Part shown: positions 55,364-62,361 of the stretch, piece after piece
Numbering within the stretch: the first letter of the stretch is position 1
Layout of the letters: every line of letters starts with the position of its first letter
From: Mesobacillus subterraneus
GTDB lineage: Bacteria > Bacillota > Bacilli > Bacillales > Cytobacillaceae
Assembly (NCBI RefSeq): GCF_020524355.2
Contig: NZ_CP129019.1
Span: forward strand, 558,001-622,000
Direction: 5' to 3'
DNA length: 64,000 nucleotides
Position numbers and translations under genes: made by a program
The notes under the pieces: model-generated
Told to the model about the DNA's origin: nothing
What the model saw: the letters and a program-made list of their open reading frames with translations, nothing else
Database searches by the model: none

Positions 55364-55448
55364 TTGACAAATATTATATAAGTTTTGTATAAGCATTGTA
55401 TAACTTATAGTGCTAAATTTATACATAATTAGCTTATAAGTTATACAA
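55364..55448 (+). promoter_or_regulatory. Promoter and 14-bp inverted repeat upstream of DUF4397 gene
   Basis: TTGACA (55364-55369), 17-bp spacer and GTATAA (55387-55392) form a sigma-A-like promoter. Immediately after, TTGTATAACTTATA (55396-55409) and its exact complement (55435-55448) form a 14-bp inverted repeat with a 25-nt loop in the 5' leader, and another TTGTATAA overlaps the -10. Operator or leader hairpin. Confidence 0.65.
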
Positions 55449-55472
55449 CATTTAAACAAAGGAGAGATGGAG

Positions 55473-56279
55473 ATGAAGAAGTTTTCGTTTTTGTTGGTGT
55501 TCACCCTGATTTTTTCCATGTTTGGAGGTTCTGCGCTTGCTGATGGTCATAACGAAGCGAAGGTACGGATTGTTCATGCTTCCCCTGATGCGCCAGCAGT
55601 CGATATTACAGTTGATGGTAATGTGGTTGTGGAAAACGCAGAGTTTAAGGCAGTGACAGATTATTTAATGGTACCGTCTGGTGAGCATGAAGTAAGTATT
55701 TTTGCTGCCGGTACAGTAGCTGACGGCAAGCCGGTATTGACGGCACAATTATCTGTTGAAGCAGATAAAGCTTACACGGTCCTTGCTGTCAACAAATTAG
55801 AAGCGCTTGAAGTTACAGTAATGAATGATGATATGATGACAGAAAAGGGCAAAGCAAAGGTTCGGGTCGACCATTTCTCTCCGGACGCTCCAGCCGTTGA
55901 TGTAGCAGTAACTGGTGGAGATGTTCTTTTTCCGAATGCGCCATTCAAGGGTGTAACGGATTACTTGGAAGTTGCTCCAGCCACATTGGATTTAGAAGTT
56001 AGGGCAGCCGGCACTCAAGATGTGGTGTTGTCTTTACCAGGAACTGAGCTCAAAGCAGATATGATTTATACGGTGCTTGCTGTTGGTCTTGCCAGCGGAG
56101 AACCTGCACTTGATGCCATTGTTTTGGCGGATCCATCCACAAATGTGATGCCAAAAGAAATGCCTGACACGGGTAAAGGTGGAGTAACAGGACTGATGAT
56201 GAGCATGCTGCCATTTGTATTGCTGATTGGCGCAGTCAGTTTCTTTTTCTATAAAAGAAAGAATGCTTTTCAAGCTTAA
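55473..56279 (+). CDS. DUF4397 surface protein with MPDTG sortase motif
   Basis: A secreted, probably wall-anchored protein. Start ATG 55473 (SD AAAGGAG) gives signal peptide MKKFSFLLVFTLIFSMFGG-SALA. Two DUF4397 repeats follow, each opening with a matching phrase: VRIVHASPDAPAVDITVDG and VRVDHFSPDAPAVDVAVTG. The C terminus has MPDTG, a hydrophobic segment (GLMMSMLPFVLLIGAVSFFF) and KRK, the layout of a sortase substrate with M in place of L. The next gene, overlapping by 17 bp, is a sortase, so it probably anchors this protein. DUF4397 function is unknown; the ligand is not deducible. Confidence 0.88.
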   Translation: MKKFSFLLVFTLIFSMFGGSALADGHNEAKVRIVHASPDAPAVDITVDGNVVVENAEFKAVTDYLMVPSGEHEVSIFAAGTVADGKPVLTAQLSVEADKAYTVLAVNKLEALEVTVMNDDMMTEKGKAKVRVDHFSPDAPAVDVAVTGGDVLFPNAPFKGVTDYLEVAPATLDLEVRAAGTQDVVLSLPGTELKADMIYTVLAVGLASGEPALDAIVLADPSTNVMPKEMPDTGKGGVTGLMMSMLPFVLLIGAVSFFFYKRKNAFQA

Positions 56280-56865
56280 ACTATTATTAGTCGTCATTCT
56301 TCTTGCTGGTTGTCAGCCGATGAACTCAGATCGAATGGTGGAGGTTGAAGAAGTACAGTCAGAACCAGTTGTTAGTACAACGGCTTCGAGTTCCACCCCT
56401 TCCGCCCAAAAGGTCACACAAGAAAAAGGCATGGTGCCTATAAACCTGACCATTTCATCAATCGGCCTTGATGCGAAGATCATTCCAGTAGGACTTCAAG
56501 AGGATGGAGCAATGGAGGTCCCGGAGGATGTGATGGAAATTGGGTGGTACACTAAAGGTGCCAGGCCAGGCGAGAAGGGAAATGCCGTTTTAGCTGGGCA
56601 TGTTGATAACTATCTTGGAAAAGGTGTTTTTTTCGATCTGGAAAATGTCTCTATTGGTGATGAAGTAGTATTATCCGATCAGGGAACTTCCTTGCGCTAT
56701 AAAATCGTAAAGATTGAATCCTACCCTTATGATGACGGACCAATCGAAGAAATTTTCGGCTTTACTTCACAAAAACGAATACAATTAATTACCTGCACAG
56801 GATGGTTCAATCCGCTAACAAAAAATCACGAAGAGCGGCTAGTCGTCACAGCCATTCAGCAATAA
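56263..56865 (+). CDS. Class F-like sortase with lipobox-type N terminus
   Basis: Start ATG 56263 inside the end of the substrate gene is preferred over 56227. The 200-aa protein has a short hydrophobic N terminus ending LLAGC (C17), a plausible lipobox, so the enzyme may be a lipoprotein instead of a typical membrane-anchored sortase. Catalytic residues are H113 (AGHVDN), C178 (LITCTG) and R192 (EERLVV). The T/S-rich linker (40-55) leads into the beta-barrel (INLTISSIGLDAKIIPVGL). Size and motif order match class F (SrtF-like, Bacillus YhcS-related) sortases. Translationally coupled to its presumed substrate. Confidence 0.87.
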   Translation: MLFKLKLLLVVILLAGCQPMNSDRMVEVEEVQSEPVVSTTASSSTPSAQKVTQEKGMVPINLTISSIGLDAKIIPVGLQEDGAMEVPEDVMEIGWYTKGARPGEKGNAVLAGHVDNYLGKGVFFDLENVSIGDEVVLSDQGTSLRYKIVKIESYPYDDGPIEEIFGFTSQKRIQLITCTGWFNPLTKNHEERLVVTAIQQ

Positions 56866-56957
56866 GAAGGTACCTAGTTTCCAGTAATGAAATTTCAAAA
56901 AGGCTATTGACTTCCTGGAAAATTCTGAATAAAATACTGATTAACATCTTTATAGTA

Positions 56958-57252
56958 GCAATGAAGAGAAAAAGTAGAGTGCCCCTGTTTTTTACAGAGA
57001 GCTTCGTCAGCTGAAAAGAAGCAAAGACAGACACTTGAAAAATGGTCTCCGAGCTCCGTCCTGAACATGCTTTTTGCATAAGTAGGATTCGGCGAGATTT
57101 GACACTCGTTATCCATGTCACAGTATAAGAGCAGGCATCCTATGCTCCGTACTTGATGAGGCAAATGGTGTGAGTCGTTTGCGAAATAAGGTGGTAACAC
57201 GTGGGAATTAAACCTCGTCCTTAACTAGTGCAGTTAAGGGCGGGGTTTTTTA
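56958..57252 (+). ncRNA. T-box riboswitch, methionine-specific (AUG specifier)
   Basis: A T-box leader: Stem I begins near 56965 (GAAGAGAAAAAGTAGAGTGC) with the AGAGAGC segment at about 56996-57002. The specifier AUG is at 57042-57044 in GAAAAATGGTCTCC, like GAAA-GGC in glyQS leaders. The T-box sequence AAGGTGGTAACACG spans 57188-57201. The terminator stem CCTCGTCCTTAACT / AGTTAAGGGCGGGG with T run ends at 57252. Uncharged tRNA-Met would stabilise the antiterminator. Downstream there is only a stub of metS, so the switch now controls nothing intact. Confidence 0.88.
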
Positions 57253-57283
57253 TTTTTTTCAATTGCATAAGGAGGTTTTTCAA

Positions 57284-57343
57284 ATGAGTATTTTTATCGG
57301 AGGAGCATGGGCTTATGTAACGGATCTTTGCATCTTCCGGTAA
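57284..57343 (+). pseudogene. metS: metS remnant (methionyl-tRNA synthetase N terminus)
   Basis: ATG 57284 with SD AAGGAGG encodes MSIFIGGAWAYVTDLCIFR and stops. The first nine residues match the N terminus of the second type of Bacillus MetRS (MSIFIGGAWPYANGSLHLG). Inserting one base after codon 11 reads NGSLHL in the next frame, exactly the family continuation, after which homology ends. The rest of the gene, about 1.9 kb, is deleted. The methionine-specific T-box just upstream confirms the identity. A functional MetRS must be encoded elsewhere. Confidence 0.82.
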
Positions 57344-57385
57344 GTGACCTGGAATTATTTTGGGTAGTCAGGCGTACTCAATATT

Positions 57386-57422
57386 TAATAAAAAAAAATA
57401 AGACCGGACGAACCCGGTCTTA
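57386..57422 (-). terminator. Terminator after DUF1540 gene
   Basis: AAGACCGGG and CCGGTCTT pair around TTCGT on the minus strand and are followed by a long T tract. Confidence 0.85.
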
Positions 57423-57429
57423 ACTCCCA

Positions 57430-57585
57430 TCAACTTAACGCTTCAAACGTTTTGCAGTCTGTTTCGCGGCTATTGTCGGCTTGCTCGCCGGAATGGCTGA
57501 CTACATAAATCTTATCGGCACTGCAAAGATTCCCATCTTTCCAATAGTGGCAGTTGCTAACTTCACATAGAACATCTTTGACCAT
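57430..57585 (-). CDS. DUF1540 cysteine-rich protein, 51 aa
   Basis: ATG 57585 has SD AGGAGTGG; the longer frame to 57618 lacks one. The short protein has the DUF1540 pattern of four cysteines: VLCEVSNCHYWKDGNLCSAD and DCKTF. The spacing C-x5-C-x8-C...C suggests a small zinc knuckle. Members occur widely in Firmicutes and Clostridia, often near sporulation genes; function unknown. It stands alone between the metS remnant and adcA. Confidence 0.85.
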   Translation of the reverse strand: MVKDVLCEVSNCHYWKDGNLCSADKIYVVSHSGEQADNSRETDCKTFEALS

Positions 57586-57700
57586 TGGTGTACCACTCCT
57601 TTTTGGTTTGATACACACTTAGCATGCAGCGAAAACAGGGTTATGATTCCCGCTAAAATCAGGAAAGAATAAGGCCTCCAATAGAGGGAGGTGAAGGTAT

Positions 57701-58759
57701 CTATTCTTTCAATGCTTTTTCAAGTGTCGCGATATTTTTTTCCATTAGTGTGAAGTAAGTTTCATTATTTTTAATATCTTCGTCGGTCAATACGGAAAGA
57801 TTGTGGAGTGTCAGTGATTTTGCTCCGATTTCTTCTTGAACCATTTTTGCCAGCTTGGAATTGAAATTTTGTTCATTCAGGACGTATTTGATCTTTTCAT
57901 CCTTTGCATGTGAAATCAACTTTTGAAGCTCTTTTTGAGATGGCTCATTTGTAGTTGATTGTCCAGAAATACTGATCTGCTGGATCCCGTAGCGCGTCTC
58001 CCAATAACTAAAGGCAGAGTGTGATACTAGGATTTCCTTGCGCTTAGCTGAGCTAATGACTTCAGAAAACTCGTCGTCAAGATTCGTCAATTGATCAGTA
58101 AGCTCGGTGTAGTTTTGTTCGAAAGTGTCTTTATGCTCAGGCATCTGTTCAGTTAATTGTTCTTTGATTGCAAGTGCCAGTTCGTTTGCGTAAATTGGAT
58201 CAAGCCATACGTGAGGGTCGAAATTTCCGTGAGCATGTTGATCCTCATCTTTATGGCTTTCCTCATCATGCGCGTTTTCATCAGCATGTTCTTCCTCGAC
58301 ATGACCTTCTTCCTCGGCATGACCTTCCTCATCATGACTCTCTTCATCTGAGCCATCCTCGTTGTGTGCCTCGTCTTGATGTTCGCCATTCTCATCCAGA
58401 TGCAAAGACTCACCAACCGGAACCATTTTCACATCTTCATTTTTTAGTGTCTTGCTGGCTTTATCAACAAAACCTTCAAGTCCCAGGCCGATAAAGAAAA
58501 ATAAATCTGCGTCTGCCAGTGCCATCATATCTTTTTGGGAGGGCTCGAATGTATGCTCATCTGCTCCCGGTGGATAAACGGTTTCAACATTGACATAATC
58601 ACCGCCAATTTGCTGTGCGAAGAACTGGAGCGGATAAACCGTAGTATAGACTTGCAGCAGATCATCGTTCTTTTTTGGATTAGAAGCGTCCTGCCCACAG
58701 CCGCTTAGAAATGCAGCAATCATCATAAACAAAGATAAAATAAATGCAGTTTTTTTCAT
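57701..58759 (-). CDS. adcA: Zinc ABC transporter substrate-binding lipoprotein AdcA/ZnuA
   Basis: A 352-aa zinc-binding protein for ABC uptake, anchored as a lipoprotein (signal ending AAFLSGC, C21). Family features: YTTVYPLQFFAQQIGGDYVNVE, PGADEHTFEPSQKDM with the first histidine ligand, a long His/Asp/Glu-rich loop (about 120-185, HEDEAHNEDGSDEESHDEEG-like) that collects zinc, then FDPHVWLDPIYA and LVSHSAFSYWETRYGI, NEPSQKELQKLI. No permease or ATPase genes lie next to it, so it works with components encoded elsewhere. A Zur box upstream indicates repression by zinc. Confidence 0.93.
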   Translation of the reverse strand: MKKTAFILSLFMMIAAFLSGCGQDASNPKKNDDLLQVYTTVYPLQFFAQQIGGDYVNVETVYPPGADEHTFEPSQKDMMALADADLFFFIGLGLEGFVDKASKTLKNEDVKMVPVGESLHLDENGEHQDEAHNEDGSDEESHDEEGHAEEEGHVEEEHADENAHDEESHKDEDQHAHGNFDPHVWLDPIYANELALAIKEQLTEQMPEHKDTFEQNYTELTDQLTNLDDEFSEVISSAKRKEILVSHSAFSYWETRYGIQQISISGQSTTNEPSQKELQKLISHAKDEKIKYVLNEQNFNSKLAKMVQEEIGAKSLTLHNLSVLTDEDIKNNETYFTLMEKNIATLEKALKE

Positions 58760-58787
58760 ATATGCCTCCTGATAGTCAAAACGGACT

Positions 58788-58871
58788 CATTACGATTTAG
58801 GGAATGAGGTTTATTTGTTATTAGTTTTCTTTTCTTATTCAAAAAAAATAATTCGTAATGGTTACGATTTA
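58788..58871 (-). promoter_or_regulatory. Zur box upstream of adcA
   Basis: TTCGTAATGGTTACGATTT (58852-58870) is a near-palindrome matching the Bacillus Zur consensus TCGTAATNATTACGA. A second half-site ATTACGATTT lies at 58791-58800 close to the adcA start. Confidence 0.75.
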
Positions 58872-58981
58872 CCTTCTGTATCATACAAAAGGATGGCGGC
58901 AAAATCAAGTAAAACATTTTGGTTCAGAAACAATTTACGGTATTCTATTAGAAAGAGAATGTTTAAAAGGAGAATGAAACG

Positions 58982-59546
58982 ATGAGAATGCTTGATGAAA
59001 TCCTTGATTTTAATGAGAAATTTGTAGCTGAAAAGAAATATGAAGAATTCACCACAACTAAGTTTCCTAATAAAAAAATGGTTATCTTAACATGCATGGA
59101 TACAAGGCTTGTTGAACTGTTGCCAAGGGCTTTGAATATCCGCAATGGTGATGTGAAAATTGTGAAGAATGCCGGTGCGCTGATCATGCATCCATTCGGA
59201 AGTATCATGAGAAGTCTCCTCGTCGCAGTCTATCAGCTGCAGGCGGAAGAAGTGGCAATCATTGGCCATTATGACTGCGGAATGAGCGGGATGAAGCCCG
59301 ACATCATGATTGATGAGATGAAGAAACGCGGTGTTACAGATGATATGCTCGGAACACTGAATTATTCGGGAAATAAACGTAGAGGAATGGCTTCACGGTT
59401 TCGACAATGTCAAGGACAGCGTTTCCCACAGTGTTGAAATCGTTAAAAACCATCCCTTGATGCCAAAAGATGTTCCGGTTCATGGACTGGTGATTGATCC
59501 TTCAACGGGAAGGCTTGATCAAGTCATCGATGGTTACGAAAAGTAA
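58982..59546 (+). pseudogene. Beta-carbonic anhydrase (YtiB type), one frameshift
   Basis: Converts CO2 and bicarbonate. The N-terminal frame (to 59437) has zinc ligands C and D in TCMDTRLVELLPRAL and H and C in IGHYDCGMSGMKP, with the family block KNAGALIMHPFGSIMRSLL. After about 59370 the frame changes: the alternative frame reads EWLHGFDNVKDSVSHSVEIV and VHGLVIDPSTGRLDQV to a stop at 59546. Removing one A from AATAAACG near 59370-59377 gives NNVEEWLHGF and a 187-aa protein, the length of B. subtilis YtiB. Likely a sequencing insertion. SD AAAAGGAG precedes the ATG. Confidence 0.9.
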
Positions 59547-59548
59547 TA

Positions 59549-59812
59549 TTAATGATTATGAGCTTTAGTGTTTTTCTTTGATGACCACTCTTCTGGTACC
59601 GGGTCCATGCCTCCTGGATGGAAGGGCTGGCACTTCAGGATGCGCACAATCGTCAGCCAACCGCCTTTGAAGGGACCAAACCTTTTGATCGCTTCGAGAC
59701 CGTAATGGGAGCATGTAGGATAAAAGCGGCATGTAGGCGGCTTTAATGGCGAAATCACAACCTGATAAAAACGTATGATGGCGATGAATGCTTTTTTTAG
59801 CATCGTGTTCAT
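59549..59812 (-). CDS. yidD: Membrane protein insertion efficiency factor YidD
   Basis: Small (87 aa) amphipathic protein that aids YidC/SpoIIIJ insertion of membrane proteins. The family block [20 protein letters not shown] with its three-cysteine pattern and [20 protein letters not shown] are present. ATG 59812 has its SD too close; ATG 59803 (MLKKAF) has AAAGG at a better distance. It converges on the carbonic anhydrase gene with 2 bp between stops. Confidence 0.94.
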   Translation of the reverse strand: MNTMLKKAFIAIIRFYQVVISPLKPPTCRFYPTCSHYGLEAIKRFGPFKGGWLTIVRILKCQPFHPGGMDPVPEEWSSKKNTKAHNH

Positions 59813-59828
59813 CCTTTCTTTAAAATTT

Positions 59829-59858
59829 AAGAAGGAGCTGAGGGCCAGCTCCTTTTAT
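59829..59858 (-). terminator. ytzI terminator
   Basis: AAGGAGCTGG and the complementary CAGCTCCTT pair around CCCT on the minus strand with a T-rich tail. Confidence 0.75.
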
Positions 59859-60022
59859 TTATTTTCTTCTTGAGATTTTGATTCATTAGTAACTGCATGG
59901 CTGTTATTGTTGTCAATCGGATCGACAGTGTGTTTATACTGATAAGCCTTCGAAGTGGTGACTACACTTAATATTAAAACAATGATAACGATAATGACTG
60001 AGATAATCAAAACGGTATACAT
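59855..60022 (-). CDS. ytzI: YtzI-like small membrane protein, 55 aa
   Basis: ATG 60022 follows a strong SD (AAAGGAGG). The protein starts with one membrane helix (MYTVLIISVIIVIIVLILSV) and has a polar tail (TSKAYQYKHTVDPIDNNNSH). It looks like the Bacillus YtzI protein (single helix plus KAYQYKHTVDP-type sequence); the assignment rests on that and on the neighbourhood with yidD. Function unknown. Confidence 0.7.
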   Translation of the reverse strand: MYTVLIISVIIVIIVLILSVVTTSKAYQYKHTVDPIDNNNSHAVTNESKSQEENK

Positions 60023-60159
60023 AAAAAAGCCTCCTTTGCTTCAAAATTATTGTAGCATGTTTCTTTACCTCGGTAGGTAAAAAAAAATCCTGCCATTATG
60101 TTTTTTATAAGCCGGAAAGGGGAATATAAACAGTGACTAAAAGGGAGGATGAAATCATT

Positions 60160-60600
60160 ATGGCACAAAAAGATTTAATTCAAGCGGTTAACAAACAAGT
60201 TGCAAACTGGACGGTTCTTTACACAAAGCTTCACAACTATCATTGGTATGTAAAAGGGCGTCACTTTTTCACACTGCATGTAAAATTCGAAGAGCTTTAT
60301 AACGAAGCAGCGACAATCATTGATGAATTCGCAGAACGAATCCTCGCATTGGAAGGCAAGCCTGTTGCAACGCTTAAGGAGTATCTTGAATTATCATCAA
60401 TCAGTGAAGCAGCTGGTTCAGAAAAAGAAGAAGACATGGTTAAACAATTGCATGATGACTTTGCCACGATCGTGGACGAGCTTCAGGAAGCAATCGAACT
60501 TGCTGAAAAAGCAGAAGATACAGCTACAGCGGATATGATGACTGAAGTGAAAATGAGCCTTCGCAAACATATGTGGATGTTCAAGGCGTATTTAGGATAA
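60160..60600 (+). CDS. dps: Dps family DNA-binding ferritin
   Basis: ATG 60160 with SD GGGAGG is the start; the ORF can be read from 60133 but without an SD. The 146-aa protein is a Dps-type mini-ferritin that oxidises iron with H2O2 and protects DNA. The ferroxidase site at the dimer interface is visible in LHNYHWYVKGRHFFTLHVKFEELYNE and IDEFAERILALEGKP. C-terminal helix ADMMTEVKMSLRKHMWMFKA is typical. Located near ytkD as in B. subtilis. Confidence 0.95.
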   Translation: MAQKDLIQAVNKQVANWTVLYTKLHNYHWYVKGRHFFTLHVKFEELYNEAATIIDEFAERILALEGKPVATLKEYLELSSISEAAGSEKEEDMVKQLHDDFATIVDELQEAIELAEKAEDTATADMMTEVKMSLRKHMWMFKAYLG

Positions 60601-60601
60601 A

Positions 60602-60638
60602 AGGAAACTGGCCGACCAATCGGCCAGTTTTTTTCAGT
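60602..60638 (+). terminator. dps terminator
   Basis: AACTGGCCGA and TCGGCCAGTT pair around CCAA and are followed by a T run. Confidence 0.92.
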
Positions 60639-60657
60639 GCTATACGAATTGAGACAA

Positions 60658-60690
60658 AAGAAAAACCGGCCCGAAGCCGGTTTGTATGTA
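60658..60690 (-). terminator. Terminator for DUF6154-like gene
   Basis: AAACCGGC and GCCGGTTT pair around CCGAA or TTCGG and lie just past the stop of the minus-strand gene, with A/T-rich flanks. Confidence 0.7.
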
Positions 60691-60706
60691 TGGTTATTTA
60701 CTAGCC

Positions 60707-60964
60707 TTAATGCACATTCCGTGAAGGATATGAATTGACAGAGCGCGCGCCGAAATCATCTTGGGCAAACTTTCCCTTTAAGCTCTCAATCAAATAAAGT
60801 CCCATCAAATCATAAAGTTCCTGCTTATCAAGGTCCTGAATGATTTTCAACAAGTCCTCACGGCTCATTTCTTCAAGAAAGGCAAAAGCGAGCATATCGA
60901 TATCCTCTTCATCACCGGTCAACTTATTGCGGTACAGTTCGTATAGCTCATCAATCAGTTTCAT
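60707..60964 (-). CDS. Small acidic protein (DUF6154-like), 85 aa
   Basis: ATG 60964 has SD GGAGAGG. The product MKLIDELYELYRNKLTGDEE with the central block MLAFAFLEEMSREDLLKIIQ and QELYDLMGLYLIESLKGK matches a small Bacillaceae-specific family that I place as DUF6154. All helical and acidic, no membrane segment. Function unknown. Convergent with dps. Confidence 0.78.
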   Translation of the reverse strand: MKLIDELYELYRNKLTGDEEDIDMLAFAFLEEMSREDLLKIIQDLDKQELYDLMGLYLIESLKGKFAQDDFGARSVNSYPSRNVH

Positions 60965-61217
60965 TAGATTTCACCTCTCCTTCTTAATCGTCCATAATTC
61001 CTTATACTTATTTAATACCCTCCAGCGGAAAAAATATGCCTTGGAATTGAAGTGTTTTCCTGTTGGGTTTTCGGATGTTCCTGTATCTTTATTGGTCTCA
61101 TTTTAACATACAGACAACTTGAAGAGTACTTTGGAGGGCAGAAAAAATTATTTATTTTAATGATATTCAGTATAAACAAATATAGACGCAGGGAACGATA
61201 TCCTTGAGGTGAGGCAT

Positions 61218-61538
61218 ATGCCAGAAGGGAAAAAAACATACTACATCAACATCAGCGAAGGGGAGATTTCAAGCGTTTCAACTGCATCTCCGTGGAATTT
61301 TAAAATTGAGGCAAGTGACGAGGACATCACTGCGTTAAGGGAAATATTCGATCAGAGCTATTCCACTGGCTGGCAAAATTTCATGAGGGCGCACGTTCCA
61401 TATGTGCAATACCATTATGATCGTGAAAACGATGCGCTCGACAGACAATTGGTCCAGACGTATGAAATGATATATAAGCTTGGTGATGAAGAAGCCAGGA
61501 GCCATATTGAAAGCATGGGGATTCTTCCTGAAAAATAG
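61218..61538 (+). CDS. Conserved small Bacillaceae protein, 106 aa
   Basis: ATG 61218 with SD GAGGTGAG is the start; the frame to 61209 adds three residues without a better SD. The sequence PEGKKTYYINISEGEISSVS, then SPWNFKIEASDEDITALREI, HVPYVQYHYDRENDALDRQL and DEEARSHIESMGIL match a family often labelled hydrolase/acyltransferase in databases, though no catalytic motif is visible and the label is doubtful. Convergent with the DUF6154-like gene's upstream region; a terminator separates it from ytkD. Confidence 0.82.
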   Translation: MPEGKKTYYINISEGEISSVSTASPWNFKIEASDEDITALREIFDQSYSTGWQNFMRAHVPYVQYHYDRENDALDRQLVQTYEMIYKLGDEEARSHIESMGILPEK

Positions 61539-61572
61539 AGCAGCCGCAGACAGAGGTCTGCGGTTTATTCAT
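61538..61572 (+). terminator. Terminator after 106-aa gene
   Basis: GCCGCAGAC and GTCTGCGGT pair around AGAG and are followed by TTATTC. Confidence 0.75.
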
Positions 61573-61621
61573 TTCCTGGTTTTCTATATAATTAGGTTAG
61601 GAATGTAGGCAGGGAGTTTTC

Positions 61622-62083
61622 ATGATGAAATTTAAAGATATGAACGGCGGAGAAGTGACCTTAATTTTTCAGAAAAATGCCTTTGAAAAAAGTGCGAGAC
61701 ATGTGCTGGTTGTCTGTAAATATCATGGCAAATGGCTTCTGACCCATCATAGTGTCAGAGGTCTTGAGTTCCCGGGCGGCAAAGTGGAAAACGGTGAAAC
61801 TCTTGAAGATGCAGCTCGGCGTGAGGTTATGGAGGAGACTGGCGCAGTTTTATGCAAGCTTGTCAGCATTGGGGAGTATCAGGTGAGTGATGGAGAGGAA
61901 TCGTTTGTCAAAAGAATCTTTTACGGGGAAGCAGAAAAAATCGTCTCCCTGGATGACTACATGGAAACAGGCGGTCCGGTTCTTGTCAGTGGGGATTTAT
62001 TAGAGGAAAGAATGAAGGAGGAATACAGTTTTATCATGAAGGACGATGTGATTAAGCATAGTCTTGAATTTTTGCAGAAATAG
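61622..62083 (+). CDS. ytkD: Nucleoside triphosphatase YtkD (Nudix)
   Basis: A 153-aa Nudix hydrolase that cleaves nucleoside triphosphates, including oxidised dGTP in B. subtilis YtkD. The Nudix box GGKVENGETLEDAARREVMEETGA has the full G-x5-E-x7-REVxEExG pattern with metal-binding glutamates. The N terminus FKDMNGGEVTLIFQKNAFEK and C terminus (FIMKDDVIKHSLEFL) match the YtkD subgroup. Upstream SD GGGAG precedes the two adjacent ATGs. Terminator follows. Confidence 0.93.
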   Translation: MMKFKDMNGGEVTLIFQKNAFEKSARHVLVVCKYHGKWLLTHHSVRGLEFPGGKVENGETLEDAARREVMEETGAVLCKLVSIGEYQVSDGEESFVKRIFYGEAEKIVSLDDYMETGGPVLVSGDLLEERMKEEYSFIMKDDVIKHSLEFLQK

Positions 62084-62087
62084 TACT

Positions 62088-62127
62088 GAAAGTGGCGGAC
62101 TTCAAGGGAGGACCGCCGCTTTTTTAA
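62088..62127 (+). terminator. ytkD terminator
   Basis: AAGTGGCGG and CCGCCGCTT pair around a 12-nt loop and are followed by TTTTT. Confidence 0.8.
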
Positions 62128-62181
62128 TTCTGCCAGTTAAAAGCAAAAAAAATTAACCGTTAATTTAACTCGAATATTCAT

Positions 62182-62295
62182 ATAATGGCGAAAATCTGAT
62201 TTTATTAGCAAAGTTCACAACTTTAATGGCGAGAATCTGATTTTATTGAAGAAGTTCACAACTTTATTGGCGAAAATTTAGATTTATTGGCGCAG
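62182..62295. repeat. 41-bp tandem repeat array
   Basis: TGGCGA-containing units start at 62186, 62227 and 62268 (period 41 bp), with a last motif 20 bp later at 62288. Unit: AATGGCGARAATCTGATTTT then ATTRAAGTTCACAACTTT-like sequence. Non-coding; between convergent ytkD and ytlD. Confidence 0.85.
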
Positions 62296-62329
62296 GCGCT
62301 AATGATTCTAAAGAAGAAGATCACAGAAT

Positions 62330-62361
62330 GGAACGAAGCCGGAACATCACCCGGCTTCGTT
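62330..62361 (-). terminator. ytl operon terminator
   Basis: AACGAAGCCGG and CCGGCTTCGTT form an 11-bp stem around AACATCAC just after the permease stop. Confidence 0.82.

Noticed and set aside
56802..57200. Small open frames over the T-box leader (both strands)
   Set aside because: They coincide with Stem I and the antiterminator region and have no SD.
61012..61239. Minus-strand 75-aa open frame
   Set aside because: No SD, no recognisable composition, and it overlaps the start of the conserved 106-aa gene.
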